From: SM23-73-3 sp965369445
GTDB taxonomy: Bacteria; Zixibacteria; MSB-5A5; SM1-73
DNA: 19,894 bases
Direction: 5' to 3'
Assembly (NCBI GenBank): GCA_965369445.1
Contig: CBDUQU010000049.1
Span: forward strand, 1-19,894
Shown here: positions 1 through 6,335 of the stretch, one piece after another
Position numbering within the stretch: the first letter of the stretch is position 1
How the letters are laid out: every line of letters begins with the position of its first letter
Notes under the pieces: model-generated
The model's database searches: none
Seen by the model: only the letters and a program-made list of their open reading frames with translations
What the model was told of the DNA's origin: nothing
Position numbers and translations under genes: made by a program

Positions 1-311
1 GTAGTGTCCTCACCTGCCATAGAGGGTGGTGTGGTCTATTTTGGGAGCGAGGACGATCATCTCTATGCGGTAGACGTCCAAACAGGAGAGCTAAAGTGGA
101 AGTTTAAAACAGAAGACTGGGTGATGTCTTCTCCTGCTATAGCCGACAGTGTCGTGTATTTTGGAAGCTGGGATGGTCATCTCTATGCGGTAGACGTCCA
201 GACTGGACAGGAAAAATGGAGGTTCAAAACAGCAGATGATGTAGTGTCCTCACCTGCCATAGAGGGTGGTGTGGTCTATTTTGGGAGCGGGGACGGTCAT
301 CTCTATGCGGT
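1..311 (+). repeat. 120-nt in-frame tandem repeats encoding propeller blades
   Basis: The DNA repeats every 120 nt (1-120, 121-240, 241-311). Copies one and three are identical over about 70 nt except for two A/G changes, while copy two differs at many positions. Near-identity of alternate copies points to recent duplication or gene conversion of a 240-nt unit. Confidence 0.85.
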
Positions 312-339
312 GCGGTGTTCTGAGCATTTCGACAAATAA
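1..339 (+). CDS. PQQ-like beta-propeller repeat protein, 3' part only
   Basis: The reading frame is already open at the left edge, so only the C-terminal part is seen. It contains two full and one partial copy of a 40-residue repeat with the pattern SSPAI-x5-VYFGS-x2-GHLYAVD-x3-TG-x2-KW-x-F, which is the outer-membrane assembly/PQQ-like propeller blade. Such proteins are normally secreted or periplasmic and have seven or eight blades; some bind PQQ as dehydrogenases, many have no known ligand. No enzymatic motif is visible here, so a structural or binding role is all that can be said. The last blade breaks off after HLYAV and runs into an unrelated tail (RCSEHFDK), so the 3' end looks truncated or replaced. 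The family assignment is firm; the function is not. Confidence 0.85.
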   Translation, partial: VVSSPAIEGGVVYFGSEDDHLYAVDVQTGELKWKFKTEDWVMSSPAIADSVVYFGSWDGHLYAVDVQTGQEKWRFKTADDVVSSPAIEGGVVYFGSGDGHLYAVRCSEHFDK

Positions 340-353
340 AAAAGAGGAGAATT

Positions 354-523
354 ATGGAGTGCATCCATTTGGATGCTTGGTTCGGGAATTCCAATTCCCG
401 TATCAACTTTAAAAGGGAATCGCTGATATACTCAATCACATCTCGCAGATTTTAGACATCCAGGGAGAGAATCCATTCAAGATCAGAGCATACATCAAAG
501 CGGCTCAAACCATCGATACGCTG
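354..523 (+). pseudogene. Remnant of the N-terminus of a family X DNA polymerase (PolX)
   Basis: From 413 to 523 the frame reads KGIADILNHISQILDIQGEN followed by PFKIRAYIKAAQTIDTL. This matches the N-terminal helix-hairpin-helix (HHH_8-type) domain of bacterial PolX, whose hallmark is G-[DE]-NPF-[KR]-x-RA[YF]-x2-AA. The rest of the polymerase, including the catalytic palm and the PHP domain, is absent. An in-frame stop at 410-412 separates it from the ATG at 354. Removing one base from the A4G3 run near 411-417 and the palindromic insert would restore a plausible start. It then runs without a stop into T9SS-protein sequence. This is a broken gene fragment, not a functional polymerase. Confidence 0.6.
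361..400. repeat. Two adjacent short palindromes at the start of the polX remnant
   Basis: GCATCC (361-366) pairs with GGATGC (371-376) across a 4-nt loop, and CGGGAATT (383-390) pairs with AATTCCCG (393-400) across 2 nt. They lie just after an ATG at 354 preceded by a good ribosome-binding site (AGAGGAG). They look like a small inserted palindromic element that separates this start codon from the remaining PolX coding sequence. Confidence 0.5.
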
Positions 524-1024
524 GTACTATATAACATCTCCTGCGGTATGCTAGTGTTCTCCACCAGCTTCAACCCGGCGGACAGCCTCATTCTTCCCGG
601 CGATAGCCTTCAGATTACGGTCTCTTTTTCACCATCAGACACAACCACTGTTCTTGATACTTTGCGAATCGCCAATAATGACCACCTATGTGAAGTGGAG
701 CTTATCGGTAAGGGAAGGGGATCCAATTGGGTCCGTGAGGATGCTTCTGCTGAAATACCAAAAGAATACGCTCTCAGACCGGCGTATCCAAATCCTTTCA
801 ACCCTGTTACCACCATTGGATTTGATTTGCCCAAAGCAAGCGAGGTGATGTTGAAAATCTACAATATTCTGGGACAGGAAGTTGCCGCTTCTGCCTTCGG
901 AAGATTGCCCGCCGGGAAATATGAGTACCTCCGACAAGCCAACGGTCTGGCCAGCGGCCTTTATTTCTACAGGATTGAGGCGGGTGAATTTGTTCAGACC
1001 AAGAAGATGGTGATGATGAAATAG
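524..1024 (+). pseudogene. C-terminal fragment of a secreted protein with a T9SS type A sorting domain
   Basis: The sequence holds a beta-sandwich stretch of the ASH/choice-of-anchor type (LPGDSLQITVSFSP, then TLRIANND and VELIGKG), then a linker, then a type A sorting domain: YALRPAYPNPFNPVTTIGF, a middle strand containing IYNILGQEV, LASGLYFYRIEAG and a final lysine-rich KKMVMMK. This domain is recognised by the type IX secretion system, exported and cleaved, with the cargo anchored at or released from the surface. There is no signal peptide and no passenger domain, so the 5' part of the gene is missing; the frame is instead continuous with PolX-like codons upstream. An ATG at 548 gives a 158-residue ORF, but no ribosome-binding site or export signal supports its expression. 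Confidence 0.7.
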
Positions 1025-1070
1025 AAAGCCTGTTAGGTCAGGGGACCCGACAGGCACAGTAAGAGAGTTT

Positions 1071-1161
1071 GTAGCCGCAGGCTTTCCCGCCTTTGGCGGG
1101 ATGCGCGTGTGGCGCATAGCCTGCGCTCTCGAACACCGCGCAGCCTAAAGAGTGCGGCTAC
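1071..1161. repeat. Nested palindromic element with cloverleaf-like folding
   Basis: Outer arms GTAGCCGCA (1071-1079) and TGCGGCTAC (1153-1161) are perfectly complementary. Inside lie GCAGGCT (1077-1083) with AGCCTGC (1118-1124), which enclose two more hairpins: CCCGCC/GGCGGG (1086-1091, 1095-1100) and ATGCGC/GCGCAT (1101-1106, 1112-1117). The outer and second stems share bases 1077-1079, so they are alternatives or continuous at one side. No coding potential or tRNA identity elements are seen. A weaker palindrome precedes it at 1029-1054 and another (CCAGAC/GTCTGG) follows at 1221-1241. The rest of 1025-1299 holds short A/C/T-rich direct repeats of AACTCT just before the next gene and nothing else recognisable. 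Confidence 0.75.
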
Positions 1162-1299
1162 CACACATCCGGATTGTTGAAATGGTTGAGACTTTCCTGT
1201 CCTTTTTCGTAGAAGAAAGACCAGACACTGTTTTTGTCTGGATGCGCCGAATCTTTAACCTTGAACTCTGAACTCTAAACTCTAAACGCCTTTAATCAT

Positions 1300-2346
1300 A
1301 TGATGCCATCAAAACAATATCTCCCCCTGCAGAACGTCGCTCTTCCCTTCGTGGCCGTGGCTGCGGCTACGGCCTTTCTGTACTTCGCCAGCCCCATCGT
1401 GATACCGATCATTATCGCGGTTTCGCTGGCCTACATCCTAAGCCCGGCTATCTCCCTTTTGAGAAAAATTAAAATCCCTCATGCTCTGGCCGTGATATTG
1501 GTCTTGATAATCAGCTTTTTCATCATCGGAGTCATCGGATACTTCCTCTTCGGGCAGGTGAATAGTCTCATTCAGGAGCTCCCCTCCTATTGGAATACCA
1601 TAGTCGAGTATTCCGGGGAACTTCTCAACCAGTACCAGGAGTTCTTTCCGCAGGCACGGGATCTGGATTGGAGCAGTCTTCAACTCCAGGATTTCTCGGG
1701 GGTGACCAAATACCTTTTCCGGGGAATAAGCTCCACCTTATCTTTTCTGTTCAGTCTTCTTTTGGTTTTGTTCTTGACCTTCTTTATTCTAAACGACCAG
1801 GGCTTGCTGAAAGAAAAGCTGATCCGGGCCTTCAGCAGGACCAAGGAGGAGACCGGGACCGAGATATTGGGGGAGATAAACCAGCAGATTCGCGGTTTTC
1901 TTTTGATCAAGTTCGGCACCTCCTTTGCACTGGCGGTGATCTTCACCATTGGGCTTCTGATCATCGGAGTCGACTACGCTTATATCTGGGGACCCTTAGC
2001 CGGAATGCTGAACATGATTCCCTATGTGGGACCCATAATCGGCGCCATACCGCCGTTGATAATGGCGGCGGTGCAGTTTAAGGCCCTGATGCCGGTGATC
2101 TGGGTACTCATTCTGTTTTTGGTATTTCAGAACCTGGAAGGAAACGTAATCACTCCCAAGCTGATGGGAGATAAACTGAACTTAAGTCCCCTGGCGGTCC
2201 TGGTTTCCGTGATGTTCTGGACCTGGTTGTGGGGCGCCATCGGGATAATTTTGGCCATTCCCATCACGGCTTCGGTCAAGGTGATCTGCGACCGGGTGGA
2301 GGCTCTTCAACCAATAGGAATCCTTCTGGGAGGAAAAGGGGATTAA
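1300..2346 (+). CDS. AI-2E family transporter (PF01594-type membrane protein)
   Basis: This 348-residue polytopic inner-membrane protein has about eight hydrophobic segments: a pair near residues 15-50, one near 60-85, a soluble stretch around 90-150 (LIQELPSYW...), then segments between 150 and 335. The signature NMIPYVGPIIGAIPPLI near residues 230-246 and the C-terminal GD-x-LNLSPLAVLVSVMFW block are diagnostic of the family. Members include TqsA (autoinducer-2 export) and PerM, and many relatives export sodium, protons or unknown small molecules, so the substrate cannot be named. Length is typical. The first of two adjacent ATGs is used; no clear ribosome-binding site precedes it. The next gene on the strand also encodes a membrane protein, but about 200 nt with two strong hairpins separate them, so co-transcription is uncertain. 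Confidence 0.9.
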   Translation: MMPSKQYLPLQNVALPFVAVAAATAFLYFASPIVIPIIIAVSLAYILSPAISLLRKIKIPHALAVILVLIISFFIIGVIGYFLFGQVNSLIQELPSYWNTIVEYSGELLNQYQEFFPQARDLDWSSLQLQDFSGVTKYLFRGISSTLSFLFSLLLVLFLTFFILNDQGLLKEKLIRAFSRTKEETGTEILGEINQQIRGFLLIKFGTSFALAVIFTIGLLIIGVDYAYIWGPLAGMLNMIPYVGPIIGAIPPLIMAAVQFKALMPVIWVLILFLVFQNLEGNVITPKLMGDKLNLSPLAVLVSVMFWTWLWGAIGIILAIPITASVKVICDRVEALQPIGILLGGKGD

Positions 2347-2394
2347 CGACCTGTAGGGGCGAACCTTCAGGGCTTGTAGAAGGAGCTACATTTT

Positions 2395-2467
2395 GGGGCG
2401 GGATAAATTCCCGCCCCTATGGGACACAATTACTTATCATCCATAGAGCAGGGCATTCAGCCCTGCT
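2395..2467. repeat. Two perfect GC-rich hairpins after the AI-2E gene
   Basis: GGGGCGGG (2395-2402) pairs with CCCGCCCC (2410-2417), and AGCAGGGC (2447-2454) pairs with GCCCTGCT (2460-2467). Neither is followed directly by a T-run on the plus strand, so they resemble dispersed palindromes more than classical terminators, though they could stop or stabilise the upstream transcript. Confidence 0.7.
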
Positions 2468-2551
2468 AAAACGGTTTTTCAACAGGCCCTTTAAGTCCGG
2501 TCCAACTCGTATCTGCGCGCAATCAAACAGAAATCAAGAAACAGTGAAATC

Positions 2552-3451
2552 ATGTCACTCCTATCTTTCTTAGCCAGAGTCACCTCCTCTCCCTTCTATT
2601 CAATCCTGCGGGGAAAGGCGCTCTTCTTCAAAACCTGGATGAAGGAGACTTTTCTTCACACCTTCTACCGGGATAACTGTGGTCTGATGGCCGCGGCTAT
2701 CTCCTTTTACGCCATCCTCTCCGTGCTGCCTATCTTCCTGCTTTTCATGTCGGTCTCGGGATACGTCCTGCATTCGTCCACGCAGGCGTTTGAGGCGGTG
2801 ACCAGCCTGCTGCTGAAGACCTTTCCTGCCTCAACCGCGGCGGTCTTCAGCATCTTATCCGATCTTATCCAGCGAAAGACCGTCTTCGGATTGATTGGAT
2901 TGGCCGGTTTGATTTGGACGGCATCGCGGATATTCTCCGCGGTGGAGAATTCCATGAACATCGTCTGGAAGGTCAGGAGAGGAAGAGCCTACTGGCACAG
3001 CAAGTTTCTCTCTTTGCTCTTAGTGCCCATCTCGGTTTTGATCATGCTCTCGTCTCTTGCCTTCACGGTCTCTTACACCGTCGCAAAGGATTTTAAGATC
3101 CCATTGATTGGACTGAAGGTGAGCGAGGCGGCCTTCATGAGCAAACTGTTTGCCGTCCTCATGCCCTTGGTCTTAGGCTTTCTGCTGTTCTTTTTGATCT
3201 ACAAGATCATACCCTATCGAAAGATCGACAACCGGGCAGCCTTGATAGGGGCTATCTGTGCCAGCGTCATGTGGGAGGTGGCCAAACTCCTGTTTGACAT
3301 CTACATCAGGAACTACGCCAACTTTCAGCAGATCTACGGGTCGTTCGGAACCTTGGTGGTGATGTGTTTTTGGATATATTACTCCGCTTTCATAGTTTTA
3401 ATCGGAGCGGAGATCGGCTCCAATTATGAGGAGACCAAGAGAGTCCGGTAG
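2552..3451 (+). CDS. YihY/BrkB family inner-membrane protein
   Basis: The 299-residue product has six membrane segments and the family landmarks: GLMAAAISFYAILSVLP near residues 46-62, a central amphipathic region, IIPYRKIDNRAALIGA near 220-235, then IYGSFGTLVVMCFWIYY and the closing IGAEI. The family was first called virulence factor BrkB and was long annotated as RNase BN in error; it is now treated as a membrane protein of unknown substrate. Length is normal (about 280-320). The ATG at 2552 is poorly supported by a ribosome-binding site. The ATG at 2639 would remove a 29-residue leader and still keep the whole conserved core, so the start is uncertain. It follows another membrane protein but no functional coupling is visible. 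Confidence 0.9.
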   Translation: MSLLSFLARVTSSPFYSILRGKALFFKTWMKETFLHTFYRDNCGLMAAAISFYAILSVLPIFLLFMSVSGYVLHSSTQAFEAVTSLLLKTFPASTAAVFSILSDLIQRKTVFGLIGLAGLIWTASRIFSAVENSMNIVWKVRRGRAYWHSKFLSLLLVPISVLIMLSSLAFTVSYTVAKDFKIPLIGLKVSEAAFMSKLFAVLMPLVLGFLLFFLIYKIIPYRKIDNRAALIGAICASVMWEVAKLLFDIYIRNYANFQQIYGSFGTLVVMCFWIYYSAFIVLIGAEIGSNYEETKRVR

Positions 3452-3459
3452 CTCTGTAG

Positions 3460-3485
3460 GTCGGGCTGTCGTCAGACTGCCCGAC
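3460..3485. repeat. Hairpin just downstream of the BrkB gene
   Basis: GTCGGGC (3460-3466) pairs with GCCCGAC (3479-3485). Inside, a T-T mismatch is followed by a GTC/GAC extension, giving an almost continuous 10-bp stem with a 4-nt loop. No T-run follows. It may end or protect the BrkB transcript, or be one more dispersed palindrome. Confidence 0.5.
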
Positions 3486-3539
3486 AATCAGCTCACCATC
3501 CACCTCGCTTCCCTATTGGGTCCCGACACAACATAATTC

Positions 3540-3567
3540 TTGACAAAATCGCATAAATATCTATTAT
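3540..3567 (+). promoter_or_regulatory. Sigma-70-type promoter upstream of the tcmP operon
   Basis: TTGACA (3540-3545, perfect -35) is followed after 16 nt by TATTAT (3562-3567, one mismatch to the -10 consensus) in an AT-rich setting. Transcription would start near 3574 and read rightward through a leader of almost 290 nt before the tcmP start codon. Confidence 0.6.
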
Positions 3568-3574
3568 GAATAAT

Positions 3575-3860
3575 GCGAACACAGTGGATTTCAGAAATCG
3601 GGCTTTAAAGGGCGTGCTGAGAAAGCGGTTTTGCGTTTTGGAGCTTCGGTTTTGGAGTGCGAAAGCTCGCTTTCGCGGTTTTGGCTGTGAAGTGCAAAAG
3701 CTTGTTGGAACAAAGCGTCCGGACGGACGCCCGTCTGGGTGGAAATCCCGCGTGCGGGGCTTTTGCGGTTTTAAGATGCCCGTGTTTTACACCTTGGCGG
3801 GAATGTAGCGATGAAACAAACAGATTTCTCCCAGCAAATCAATATTTCAGAGGGGGTTTC
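3575..3860 (+). other. Long hairpin-rich leader upstream of tcmP (palindromic repeats or structured RNA)
   Basis: This stretch has no convincing gene. It is unlike the AT-rich gene after it: G/T-rich, with repeated CGGTTTTGG-like words and several perfect stems. GCGAAAG (3659-3665) pairs with CTTTCGC (3670-3676), GCGTCC (3715-3720) with GGACGC (3725-3730), and CCCGC (3747-3751) with GCGGG (3754-3758). An 80-codon ORF at 3566-3808 has low-complexity content and no ribosome-binding site. It may be a dispersed palindromic repeat of a kind common in candidate-phylum genomes, or a structured 5' leader acting on tcmP. The ribosome-binding site AGAGGGGG near 3850 marks its right end. Confidence 0.45.
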
Positions 3861-5162
3861 ATGCTTGAATTCGTAGGCGACGCAATCTGCCTGAGCGGTC
3901 TAGCGGGAACTAAGTTGAAATGTGATGTGATTGCTTCTTACTACCCCTTTTGGTGGAGTATTACTTCGGGCGGCCCAAACAAGAAACACTCATACAAAAC
4001 AGCTATAGTCGAGCTGCATGCTGGCACTGGTGAAGTATACATTAAAGATCTGAAACAAGTAGTTCTAGGATCATCTGGCCACGCCTTGGAACTCAAAGCA
4101 TTCAAAGCTCCCATGACCCATAATTTAAAAGTAGTTCTTGTCGAAGAGAACTCGGAATGTTGCTTGCATTTGAAGAACGTAGTAAAAAGGAGATGGTCAC
4201 AAATTCCGGCAGAGAGAATTGAAGGGCCGTGGGCTGGGAGTATTTCTAACAATGTTCATCTTCTTAATCAAACTCTCGACGAAGCTCTAGCAAAAGTGAG
4301 CCAAATCCGTGGTAATGTAATCTATTTTTTCGATCCTCTAAGAAGCGTTGAGTGGACCGCAGTGGAGAAAGTTGCAAGCAGCAGAATAAGAAGTTTCTAT
4401 CAAACGGCGACCGAATTTATTATATTCTTGTTCACATCAGACTGGTTTCTGGGGAGAGACGGTTTCTCTCCATTACCAAATCATCAAGACGAAGAAGAAT
4501 GGTCAGAGGACGAAAAACAGACCATTGCCGAAGCCGATGCTTTCTTTGGGGATACTTCGTGGAGAAATAGTCTTCTCTGCAATAAACCGGTCGACAGCAA
4601 AGAGAAAGCCTTAATCCAGATGTACAAGACAAAACTCAGAAAATGGTTCAGATATATTCTTCCGTTGCCTTTCAACCCGAAAAAAGACCAATTGTTTCAC
4701 TTGGTTATTTGTTCGAATTATGAAGCGGGAGTTCGAATGAATAGACAGTTTTATTCGTCTATAACGAAGAATCCTGTTTATTCACCGGATTCAAAAAAAG
4801 CATTTGGGATTTTCAAACGCCTATACCCCGAGATGTTTAAAGGCCTATCGGGAAATAAACGACCATTACCATGGAAAGTGCTTTGGAAAGTAATAGCGGG
4901 GCATGAGGATGGTGTATGCGACAAGAAGTGTAGGGATCTTGAAGGACTAGATAATGATATTAGTAAGATTCAGGACTCGCTGGATTGGCTTCGCTTGCAA
5001 GGTTATCTCGATCCATGTCCATCATCACATCATTGGGCAGAGCACAATCCACAATATGTATTAAACTGGAACATAGTTAAGGCAAAGTTGGGAGTCACTC
5101 AACCCAAAGAGTTTCAACCAGTTTCTCAAGAACAGATATTACAAAGAACTGTTGGATGTTAA
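3861..5162 (+). CDS. tcmP: Three-Cys-motif partner protein TcmP
   Basis: The 433-residue protein matches the TcmP family: IVELHAGTGEVYI near residues 49-61 (a Rossmann-like nucleotide-binding loop), LGSSGHALEL near 69-78, VVLVEENSE near 91-99 and VIYFFDPL near 153-160 in the methyltransferase-like core. The C-terminal third, ending in a strand that contains YVLNWN, fits the winged-helix part of the family. TcmP is known as the constant partner of a radical SAM-type protein with clustered cysteines, often in mobile contexts; its reaction has not been established to my knowledge. The start at 3861 follows AGAGGGGG at good spacing; a longer open frame to 3657 would be encoded by repeat DNA. It is AT-rich compared with the flanking genes. 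The partner gene begins 12 nt downstream, so the two form an operon. Confidence 0.8.
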   Translation: MLEFVGDAICLSGLAGTKLKCDVIASYYPFWWSITSGGPNKKHSYKTAIVELHAGTGEVYIKDLKQVVLGSSGHALELKAFKAPMTHNLKVVLVEENSECCLHLKNVVKRRWSQIPAERIEGPWAGSISNNVHLLNQTLDEALAKVSQIRGNVIYFFDPLRSVEWTAVEKVASSRIRSFYQTATEFIIFLFTSDWFLGRDGFSPLPNHQDEEEWSEDEKQTIAEADAFFGDTSWRNSLLCNKPVDSKEKALIQMYKTKLRKWFRYILPLPFNPKKDQLFHLVICSNYEAGVRMNRQFYSSITKNPVYSPDSKKAFGIFKRLYPEMFKGLSGNKRPLPWKVLWKVIAGHEDGVCDKKCRDLEGLDNDISKIQDSLDWLRLQGYLDPCPSSHHWAEHNPQYVLNWNIVKAKLGVTQPKEFQPVSQEQILQRTVGC

Positions 5163-5174
5163 GGGAGGGAAAAA

Positions 5175-6008
5175 TTGAAGAAGACTTCTGCCCCCTCGTC
5201 TAATAGAAAAGTCACTGCGGGTACCCGCGAATGGGCTGATCATAATGTGAATTGCATAATAGGTTGTCTAAATGACTGCAGATATTGCTATGCAAAATTA
5301 ATGGCAAGAAGATTTCGAAGAGCAACATACGAAAGTTGGTCGACCATGAGGATTAGAGACGGCGTTCTCAAAAGATCCTTTGGCAAAATGGTAGGTCGGG
5401 TAATGTTTCCAAGTTCTCACGATATTGTTGAAATTCCGGACATCAGAGAGGCCTGTCTCGTTACTTTGGGTAAACTGCTTGAAAGCGACAATGAGGTATT
5501 GGTGACGACAAAACCCAGGTTCTCTATTATTCAGCAAATCGATAAGCTTTATTCCAGCTACAAAAAAAACCTCCAATTTCGCTTCACAATTACGTCAACA
5601 GATGACAATCTGTTACGATTTTGGGAGCCTAATGCCCCGCTGTTTGAGGAGAGATTAGAATCCCTGAAATATGCATTCGGTAGAAAATATAGAACCAGCG
5701 TATCCATAGAGCCATTTCTCGACCGCAAACCTCAGGTTCTGGTGACCAAAGTTGAACCGTTCTGTACAGAGTCCATATGGGTTGGGAAGATGAACTATAT
5801 TCCGTCCGAATCAACCTTGTCAGATGATGAATATCCATACTATTATGAGGTTCGTAGAAACTATGAAATCAACCACTTATTCCAAATCTATAATGATTTA
5901 AAAAAACTCAAAAAGATTAGATTCAAAGACAGCGTGATCATCAAACTATCAAATCATGATTTGCCGGTGTGCCCCGCCCGGCGTGCCTCCCGACTTGCGT
6001 TGGGTTGA
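5175..6008 (+). CDS. TcmP-associated radical SAM protein (Gp37/Gp68, DUF5131-like), altered C-terminus
   Basis: The TTG start is preceded by a strong ribosome-binding site, AAGGGAGG, six bases before it. Near the N-terminus lies TREWADHNVNCIIGCLNDC followed by RYCYA: Cys27, Cys31, Cys35 and Cys38. Cys31-x3-Cys35-x2-Cys38 is the radical SAM iron-sulfur motif, with one extra upstream cysteine. Downstream come TTKPRF near residue 115, FTITSTDDN near 137-145 and SIEPFLD near 178-184, in line with a partial TIM barrel of the phage Gp37/Gp68 type. The substrate is unknown. The normal-looking end (IRFKDSVIIKLSNHD) is followed by a GC-rich tail, CPARRASRLALG, encoded by DNA unlike the rest of the gene, so the native stop has probably been replaced by recombination at about 5960. 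It should still fold, since the tail lies outside the core. Confidence 0.75.
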   Translation: MKKTSAPSSNRKVTAGTREWADHNVNCIIGCLNDCRYCYAKLMARRFRRATYESWSTMRIRDGVLKRSFGKMVGRVMFPSSHDIVEIPDIREACLVTLGKLLESDNEVLVTTKPRFSIIQQIDKLYSSYKKNLQFRFTITSTDDNLLRFWEPNAPLFEERLESLKYAFGRKYRTSVSIEPFLDRKPQVLVTKVEPFCTESIWVGKMNYIPSESTLSDDEYPYYYEVRRNYEINHLFQIYNDLKKLKKIRFKDSVIIKLSNHDLPVCPARRASRLALG

Positions 6009-6079
6009 GATTCTTGTTCGCTGTGGCCGCGTCCGCGACACATACGGGAACAGACGAGGTCTCCCTTACTACTTGGTAG

Positions 6080-6147
6080 GTCAGGTCCCCTGCGCCCAGA
6101 CGCCCGGGCGGGCCCGTCTGGGGGCTCGTCCGAGCACCTGACACCAA
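6080..6147. repeat. GC-rich nested palindrome ending in GCACCTGACACCAA
   Basis: GTCAGGT (6080-6086) pairs with ACCTGAC (6136-6142); inside, CCCAGACG (6095-6102) pairs with CGTCTGGG (6115-6122), and GCTCG/CGAGC forms a small hairpin at 6124-6135. The element is much richer in GC than the genes on both sides. Its right end, GCACCTGACACCAA (6134-6147), recurs at 8065-8078. REP-like palindromes of this kind are often spread by IS200-type (RAYT) transposases, but none is present here. Confidence 0.7.
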
Positions 6148-6335
6148 TGTAAGTCAGGACCACTGGTGTTGACATACACGGTAGGTAGTAGGACAGACAT
6201 TCCTATCTATCTATATCAACACAAAGATAGTCAGCAAACGTAAAAAAGCTGGAGCAGAAGATTAACCAGATAGTATGAGCTCCATTACTTGACAAAAGGG
6301 GAGATGAGAATAGCAGAAAACACGATAAAGTGGAA
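6148..6335 (+). other. AT-rich spacer upstream of darT with a possible promoter
   Basis: With the palindrome before it, this makes a gene-free gap of about 330 nt. TTGACA occurs at 6169-6174 and again at 6289-6294. Neither has a convincing -10 box at 16-18 nt, so a promoter for darTG is likely here but cannot be placed. A short CTAT-repeat run lies near 6203-6215. Confidence 0.3.

Noticed and set aside
413..1024. A genuine PolX-T9SS fusion protein
   Set aside because: It lacks a start codon with a ribosome-binding site in frame, has no signal peptide, and both parts are incomplete; a recombination scar explains it better.
1071..1161. tRNA or tRNA-like gene, because of the cloverleaf folding
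   Set aside because: There is no T-loop GTTCRA in the right place, no acceptor-stem/CCA geometry and no anticodon arm of proper size.
3566..3808. An 80-codon ORF in the tcmP leader
   Set aside because: It follows hairpin repeats, has biased arginine/glycine/phenylalanine content from repeat DNA, and has no ribosome-binding site.
3657..3860. N-terminal extension of TcmP by 68 residues
   Set aside because: The extra codons are palindromic repeat DNA; the ATG at 3861 has a strong ribosome-binding site and begins at the normal family N-terminus.
3575..3860. Retron or DGR-type RNA
   Set aside because: No reverse transcriptase gene is present in the window, so the hairpins are only described as a leader or repeat.
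5941..6175. Leftward ORFs of about 70 codons over the GC-rich palindrome
   Set aside because: They are by-products of GC-rich repeat DNA that lacks stops; no family, no start signal, and they overlap the radical SAM gene end.
6169..6197. Promoter for darTG based on TTGACA at 6169
   Set aside because: The sequence 17 nt downstream (GACAGA) does not resemble a -10 box, so the site was not annotated as a promoter.
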